DNA from: Baffinella frigidus
Taxonomy: Eukaryota; Cryptophyceae; Cryptomonadales; Baffinellaceae
Assembly (NCBI GenBank): GCA_026770585.1
Contig: MU646384.1
Span: 582,293 to 598,331 of the forward strand
Length of the DNA: 16,039 bases
Direction of reading: 5' to 3'
The position numbers and the translations under genes are program-made. The notes beneath the pieces were generated by a model. The model was not told where the DNA came from. It ran no database searches and worked only from the letters and a program-made list of their open reading frames with translations. Numbering within the stretch: the first letter of the stretch is position 1; each line of letters starts with the position of its first letter. Below, piece by piece: positions 7,291 through 12,935 of this stretch.

Positions 7291-10200
7291 CCGGATAAGG
7301 TTCGGGCTCGTGGATTGAGGGGTGGGCTTTCGGGCCGCACCGTGGGCCCGAAAGCCTGCGGAGAGACATAGTCACTGGCGGCCATGAAGAAGGTCATGCC
7401 GATGCTCCCAACCAGGTACCTGCGCAAGGGCCAAGGCTCAGGGGGGCACGGCTTCGTGTGTTCAGAATCTCCACAGGGGCCCTGCCATCGACAGTGATCT
7501 TCAGATACAACAGGTTATGGTTAACTTCATAGGCTAACGGACTCAAAATGGGGTAGTTAGGCCTACGGTATTGACTACGGTAGGCCGTGGGGTCCTCGAG
7601 GGGCTCCTACGAAAAACCCTACGGCCTACCGTAGGTAATACCGTAGGCCTAACTACGCCATTTTTATTCCGTTACCCTATTAAACTTCAGACATAATAGT
7701 TGAGCCGAATCCTGCGCGCGTGAGCGACTCACGGAAGCCAGATGGGATTCCTCTGTACGCCTGTCACACTCAGCAAGCACCCCACGAGGTCCACAAGTGG
7801 TTGAGGGCAACAACCGTGCTTCGGGGCAACAAGGGGGGGACCCCCACAGTCTCCGTGACAGGTTGCTGACAGGCCCATCGGGAAAAAAAATCAGACCAGT
7901 GTTTAGGGTTTAGGGTTTAGGGTTTAGGGTTTAGGGTTTAGGGTTTAAGGTTTAGGGTTTAGGTTTCAGGGTCCAGGGTTTAGGTTTGAGTTTTTAGGGT
8001 TTAGGGTTCAAGGTTCAGGGTTCAGGGTTTGGGGATTGGGGTTTAGGGTTTAGGGTTTAGAGTTTGGGGTTTAGGTTTTATTGTTCAGGGATAAGGGTTT
8101 GGTGTTGAGTGTTTAGTGTTTAGTGTTTAGCGTTTAGGGTTTGGGGTTAAGTGTTTGGGGTTCAGGGTGCAAGGTTTAGGGTTTAGGGTTGAGGGTTCAG
8201 GGTTTATGGTCTATGGTTTGTGGTGTATGGTTTATGGTTTATTGTTTAGGGTTTAGGGTTCAGAGTTTATTAATTAGTGTTGAGAGTTTCAGGTTAATGG
8301 TTTGGGGTTTGGGGTGTAGGGTTTAGTGTTTGGGTTCTGGGGTTCAGAATTTAGGGCAAACGGTTTGGGATTTAGGGTTTGGGGTTTAAGGTGTAGGGTT
8401 TAAGGTTTAGGGTTTAGGGTTTAGGATTGAGGGTTTGGGGTTTGGGGTTTGGGGTTTAGGGTTTGGGGTTTGGGGGTTGGGGTTTAGGGTTTTGGGTTTA
8501 GGGTTTGGGGTTGGGGGGTTGGTGTTGAGGGTTGAGGATTTGGGGTTTTGGGGTTTAGGGTTAGGGGTTAGGGTTTAGGGTGTAAGGTGTAAGGTTAAGG
8601 GTTTTGGGTTTTGGGTTCAGGGTTTAGGTTTCTAGTGTTTAGGGTTGAGTGGTTGAGGTTTAGGGTTTACGGTTCAGGGTTTAGGGTTTAGGGTTTAGGG
8701 TTTGGGGTTTAGGGTTCAATGTTTGGGGTGTAGGGTTGAGGGATTAGGGTTGAGGGGTCAGTGTTAACGGTTCGGGGTTGAGGGATTAGGGTTTAGGGTT
8801 TAGGGTTTAGGGTTCAGGGTTTAGGGTGTAGGGTTCAGGGTTTAGAGTTCAGGGTGTTGGGGTTAGGGCTCAGGGTATAGGGTAAAGCGTAGATATTTCA
8901 GGGTTCAAGTTTTAGGGTTTAGGGGTAAGAGTTTGGGGTTTAGGGTTTAGGGTTTAGGGTGTAAGGTTCAGGTTTTAGGGTTCAGGTTTTAGTGTTGAGG
9001 GTGCGGGTTGTGGGGTTTGGGGTTTAGGGTTTACGGTTTATGGTTTATGGTGTATGGTGTATGGTTTATGGTTCAGGGGTCAGGGTTCATGGTACAGGGT
9101 TCAGGGGTCAGGGTTCAGGGTTCAAGGTTCAGGGTTTATGGTTCAGGGTTCAGGGTCCAGGGTTCAGGGATTAGGTGATAGGTGTTAGAGTTCAGGGTTT
9201 AAGGGTTTAGGGGTCAGGGGTTATGGTGTTATGGGATAGGATTTAAGGTGTAGGGTGCAAAAGGTTGGGGCGTACCAAGTGGGCCCGAAGAACCAGAGGA
9301 TGACAGGGATGGCCAAGAGGAGGAATCGCAGCGCGAAGGCGTAGAGCGAGTGTGCGCGTGTTGTCTTCTGCACCACGTGCTCGGCTGCCTCTTGCGCCAC
9401 GGGCTGCCGCACGCCGCAGGAGGGTCAGGGAGTGGCGGGGCGATGGGATGGTGCGCGCACGCGGGGCGCTGCGGCGAAGGGCTGTGGGCAAAGTGAGTGA
9501 GAGGAGGGGTTTGGAGAAAGTTAAGCAGATCGAGGTGAAACGCTGGGGAAGGGCGAGACCGTTGACGTCATGCTGACCATGGGCGTCAGGCTTTGTAGCA
9601 TCTGCGGCGGTGATTCTTCACCTCAGACACACCCACACACCCACACCCACACACCCACCCACCCACCCACCCACCCACCCACCCACCCACCCACCCACCC
9701 ACCCACCCACACACCCACCCACAAACACACCCACCCACACACAGGCTTGCACCACCACTCAAACAAATACACACACACACACACAGAAACACACCCACGC
9801 TCGCACGCACACCATGCATGCACACACCACCGCCCTCCCACACCCCCGTGCCCACAGAAGCAAAAGCCAGCAGAGGTACCTTCGGATCCTCCCTTCAAAC
9901 ATCTTGACAGCCACCATCTAGCGGTTGCAAACTGCAGGCCCACTCGGTACACTACGGGGAACATTATCAAGTCAATTATGAGATTGTTTCTTAGGAAACA
10001 CGCCCAAAGTCAGCAATGGTTGGTCACGTTACACCGGATATCCAGGGCTGAGGTGAATCGTAGGCTCCCGAGCGGTACCAGGGGGTCCCTCCCGGGGGGA
10101 TACCGCCTTAAGAGGGAGGAAGGGGGCGAAACCTTACGAGAGAGGAAGGGGGGTGGCACCTGAAGAGAGAGGAAGGCGCACGCGTATGACATGAGCAGCA

Positions 10201-10838
10201 GCGCGCCGAGCGCTCTCAACTGCACGCAACGGGGGGCAGCCAGGGTTACTTGTAGGGCTCTGCTGCCGCCAACTCCAGGCGATGGCTGCAGCCACGGGTA
10301 CGAGTGGGGCGCTGGTGCTGCGGGGCTGTGGTGCAGCGGCAGGGCTCCACTCGCTGCGGCAGAAGAGCTCCAACCTTGTCAAGCAAAGTAACAGGGCACC
10401 AACTTCTCAAGCACAGCAACTGGACAGCAACTGGACACCTCCCCACCGGTCCGGGACTCTGCCTGACCGCTCGCTTGATTTTCAGAGCGTGTGGGTGTAG
10501 GGATGTTTCAGCCCCGCCTTGATTTCCAGTGAATTGGCGGGAAATGCGAGATGCAACGCTAGGCGGGGGTGACGCGAGGAGAAGTGGATCCGGGAGCATG
10601 CGGGCGAGCACCTGGTCCCTACGGATGACCTACCGTATTGTCCTAGCAATTATCCACTTGTGGGTGAAGCATGCGGGGGTGAGAGGACCTTGTTGTGTGG
10701 GTCGATGTACGATTGATGGCTTTTCAGGATTGGGTCACGGTCATCGAGGCGGCGGAGCATGCACGACACCTGCTTTGTTTGTGTGTGTGAGAGAGAGAGC
10801 GAGCGAGCGAGAGAGAGCGAGCGAGAGCGGGAGAGAGC

Positions 10839-10871
<33 letters not shown>

Positions 10872-12264
10872 TAAGAGAAACTTGGGGGGAAGAGCATAAT
10901 TATTTAGGGGATGGGGATCCACAGGCGGCCACTGGAACTAACAGGGGCACGGAAAGCACCGTTCACGAGACCTGCATCAAAAAAGGGGAGAGCATCGCAG
11001 TTTAGGGGGGACGCACAGTTTACCGGCGAGATGGACCGACCGCGGGGAGATGAGGTGCAGTGCAGGGAGAGTGGAGAGTGCAGGAGCCCCCCCAAAACAG
11101 AGGGATATCAAATAAAAAATTACCGCCCGTTAAGGGTCAAGGGTCAACCAGGATCAGACATGTTCACTGGGTGAGGGCCGGGTGGGTCTCACGAGAAATA
11201 TCATCATCATCATTTTGGATTCAGGGCACGCAAGCCTGGCCGAGAAAGTCAGAATCAGGCACATCGCGGGACAGAACGAGAGCCTAGCTCTGTCCCAGTT
11301 CAATTTGGTCTCGTAGGTAGAGTGCCCCTCCCGAAATTTCACAGGTCAATTTCACGGGGGGAGTGTCAAAATTCACCTGTGAAATTTCGGGGGGGGCACT
11401 CTATCTACGAGACTAAATTGAACTGGGACAGAGGCAGAGAGCGGGGACAGACATCGATGGCGATGGTCACAGACACGAGCATCGCGATCAGCGAGAAGCT
11501 GGATTTCATATCCCCAAAGTTGATTTTGTATGGAAAATGTGTTAACTTTTGCCGCCGACCCCTCGATTCGAGGGCCTGTCAAGGTAAAATGGCTCAAACT
11601 CCAGAACACAATTTGAGCAACCTCCCAGGGTGGTGGGGGGGCAGACATCGACGGCGATGGTCACAGACACCAGGATCGCGACCAATGAGAAGCTGAATTC
11701 CATGATCCCACCCACCACCATTATTTCCTGCACCACAGCATTATTCTCGTTAGCGCGTTGGCGAGTTCGCGATTGTTTCCGATAAGGCGTGGCTTGCCAG
11801 GAGAGCGCAGGCGACGAGCCACGAGAGCACCCCCCAGACTCGTCCTTGCAAGCCGGAGCAGCCTTGCACGCACTTTCTTCGCGGCCCCTGGCCCTCCAGC
11901 AACTTCCTGTCACTCCCCCAAATCGCATTCCCGGAACTGGCAGACGTATCACTCGGCGTGCAGCGGGCGTGCAGGGTTGGAGGCAACTGGGCTACGGCGG
12001 GGATGGTACATTGCGGGTAGCCTGCACGCCAAAGATGTTGTTGGTGGGGGTCTCCATCATCAACCTTGTCCACCTTTTTCGTTCCTTGAGAGATCGTCGG
12101 TACATGCTCTGCTGCGTCCCGCAGAGGAGAAACCAGAGGAGGTAAATGACCGCGAACGCGAACCCGCCCGACACCATGAGGATTTCGATGATGTGTTTCG
12201 CGGGATCTGCCGCCACCTGCCCGCACCTCATTGCCTCATTGGCCTTGCCCTTCCAAACCTTCAT
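7224..12264 (-). CDS. DUF599-type integral membrane protein, six exons
   Basis: Minus-strand exons 12264-12010, 11727-11647, 10285-10160, 9931-9880, 9384-9276 and 7419-7224 sum to 819 nt (272 codons plus TAG). Exon 1 (residues 1-85) has a first membrane helix near 24-48, then RWTRLMMETPTNNIFGVQATRN (64-85) in two runs, RWTRLMMETP and TNNIFGVQATRN, matching the W..MM...N...VQ..RN motif of the family. Exon 2 continues with EIM and helix 2 (86-112). Exon 3 ends in helix 3 (LGALLLMSYACAFLSLQ). Exon 5 carries ALRFLLLAIPVILWFFGPT (189-207), the diagnostic LR...P..LW.FGP segment, and exon 6 gives helix 4, YLVGSIGMTFFMAASDY. The exon 5/6 phase (TG|G) fits exactly. DUF599 proteins are four-helix membrane proteins of unknown role. 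Junctions 4/5 are the least sure: an acceptor at 9403 (phase 0) is the alternative. The exon-3 start and the ATG (12264 or 12231) are also open. The 48-residue tail after D224 runs into repeats. Confidence 0.8.
7326..7355. other. Perfect 11-bp hairpin in the last DUF599 exon
   Basis: Arms GCTTTCGGGCC (7326-7336) and GGCCCGAAAGC (7345-7355) flank an 8-base loop. It lies within or just after the last coding exon on the minus strand. It could be an RNA stem at the transcript 3' end or part of the adjacent inverted repeat. Confidence 0.85.
7535..7674. mobile_element. MITE-like fold-back element, family B copy 2
   Basis: About 140 bp with long inverted ends. The inner left arm from GTAGTTAGGCCTACGGTATT and the right arm, reverse-complemented, are almost identical over more than 35 bases. 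The outer ends share TAACGGA and AAAATGG. It shares the TAGTTAGGCCTACGGTATT core with 710-846 but its arms are better preserved. It lies inside intron 5 of the DUF599 gene and has no coding capacity. Confidence 0.87.
7902..9250 (+). repeat. Telomere-like TTTAGGG array 2, within a DUF599 intron
   Basis: Begins with several perfect tandem TTTAGGG units (about 7902-7943) and then degrades over 1.3 kb into TTTGGGG, TTCAGGG, TTTATGG and similar variants. The G-rich strand is plus, so the intron transcript of the minus-strand DUF599 gene would carry C-rich CCCTAAA repeats. Its polarity is the same as array 1. The left end is the most regular part. Confidence 0.93.
9627..9800. repeat. CACCC/CACA low-complexity tract
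   Basis: Runs of (CACC)n at about 9654-9711 are followed by (CA)n-rich sequence. All six frames stay open through the repeat, giving the T-H-P-P and G-G-W-V chance peptides. In the DUF599 model it falls in intron 4. Confidence 0.95.
10788..10871. repeat. GA-rich microsatellite
   Basis: Interrupted (GA)n with GCGA units. It is purine-rich on plus and lies in intron 2 of the DUF599 gene. Open frames through it (plus 10529-11005, minus 10922-10650) are repeat artefacts. Confidence 0.95.
11288..11433. mobile_element. MITE-like fold-back element, family A copy 1
   Basis: About 146 bp. The left end CTCTGTCCCAGTTCAATTTG pairs with the right end CAAATTGAACTGGGACAGAG (allowing one mismatch), and the arms continue through a GTAGAGTGCCCC-type segment. 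The interior contains CACCTGTGAAATTTCGGGGG, which is also found in the copy at 13744-13886. It lies in intron 2 of the DUF599 gene, right next to the extra exon-2 copy. Confidence 0.88.
11453..11509 (-). pseudogene. Diverged duplicate of DUF599 exon 2
   Basis: On the minus strand, 11509-11453 encodes MKSSFSLIAMLVSVTIAID. Functional exon 2 at 11703-11647 encodes MEFSFSLVAILVSVTIAVD. About nine bases differ, of which four are synonymous and three conservative, and the donor (GAT|gtctg) is kept. No convincing acceptor is seen upstream of the copy: an accttgacag lies about 60 bases before the ATG. It may be a dead exon duplicate or a mutually exclusive exon giving a variant second helix. Confidence 0.7.
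11564..11578. other. 15-bp perfect palindrome CCCTCGATTCGAGGG
   Basis: Seven-base arms around a single central base, between the two exon-2 copies. It is small and may be chance, but it marks the junction region of the exon duplication. Confidence 0.5.
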
Positions 12265-12935
12265 TTTCCTCCAGCCCCAGTATCTCAGGAGGATGGACCG
12301 CCGAGAGCCCGATTCTGACAACACGACGTGCTCAGGTTATGCCGCCTGCACTGCTGCACCTCTCCTCTCCTCCACGCCTCCGCCCAGCCTCTTTCCCCAA
12401 TTCAAAGTCACGACCACTTGTTCGTGAGTCGAACATCTACCAGGGCATTCTAAGTGCGTTCTTGGAGCCGTTGGTACATTCTTGGAGTCGTTTGGCAACT
12501 TTTGACAGTTATGGTCCCTGGCTCTTCCAAAAACCTGAGGAAATTGACTTTTGAAATACCACCCCTCCGGAGCCATAGGTTCAAACCAATCTGAATAATC
12601 CCTTGACGGAGCAGAGGCAAGGTCCTGCCTGTCCGGGTGCCCTACGACCCTCTCACCGTGCGGCGCATACAGCATTCATCGTCCGATCGTTGGGGAGAAG
12701 CTATATGCAAGGTTTCGCCGCCCCCGCCAGAAGACTCTTGTGAGCCCCAACCCGTGGCCCAGCGGTGCAAGCAAGTCATAGGGCGCAAGCAAGCAATTTG
12801 CGTGCCGCACCGACCTCACTCAAGTCAGTCGTGTGGGGGGATGGGGTCCAACTTGTGCCCATCCTCAACCTTCCCCCATATCCAAGCTGTCTCCAGGGAG
12901 AGAGGAGACAGATTTCGTGGGATCGCGAGCCCTGA
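12265..12935. promoter_or_regulatory. Divergent intergenic region between DUF599 and 5'-nucleotidase genes
   Basis: About 670 bp separate the two ATG codons, which point away from each other, so both promoters should lie here. No TATA box or other core element is convincing; CTATATGC near 12701 is the only A/T-rich candidate. Open frames in it (minus 12675-12337, plus 12637-12939) show no domain and are taken as chance or UTR. Confidence 0.5.

Noticed and set aside
9570-10163. 197-codon plus-strand frame and overlapping minus frames full of T-H-P-P or G-G-W-V repeats
   Set aside because: They are translations of the CACCC/CA tract, open in all frames, and fall in DUF599 introns 3-4.
10529-11005. 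158-codon frame with an E-R-E-R run and the minus counterpart with L-S-L-S runs
   Set aside because: Produced by the GA/CT microsatellite; no domain at either side.
11758-12318. 186-codon plus frame opposite DUF599 exon 1
   Set aside because: It is the antisense shadow of exon 1 and intron 1; the minus strand has the family match and a membrane helix.
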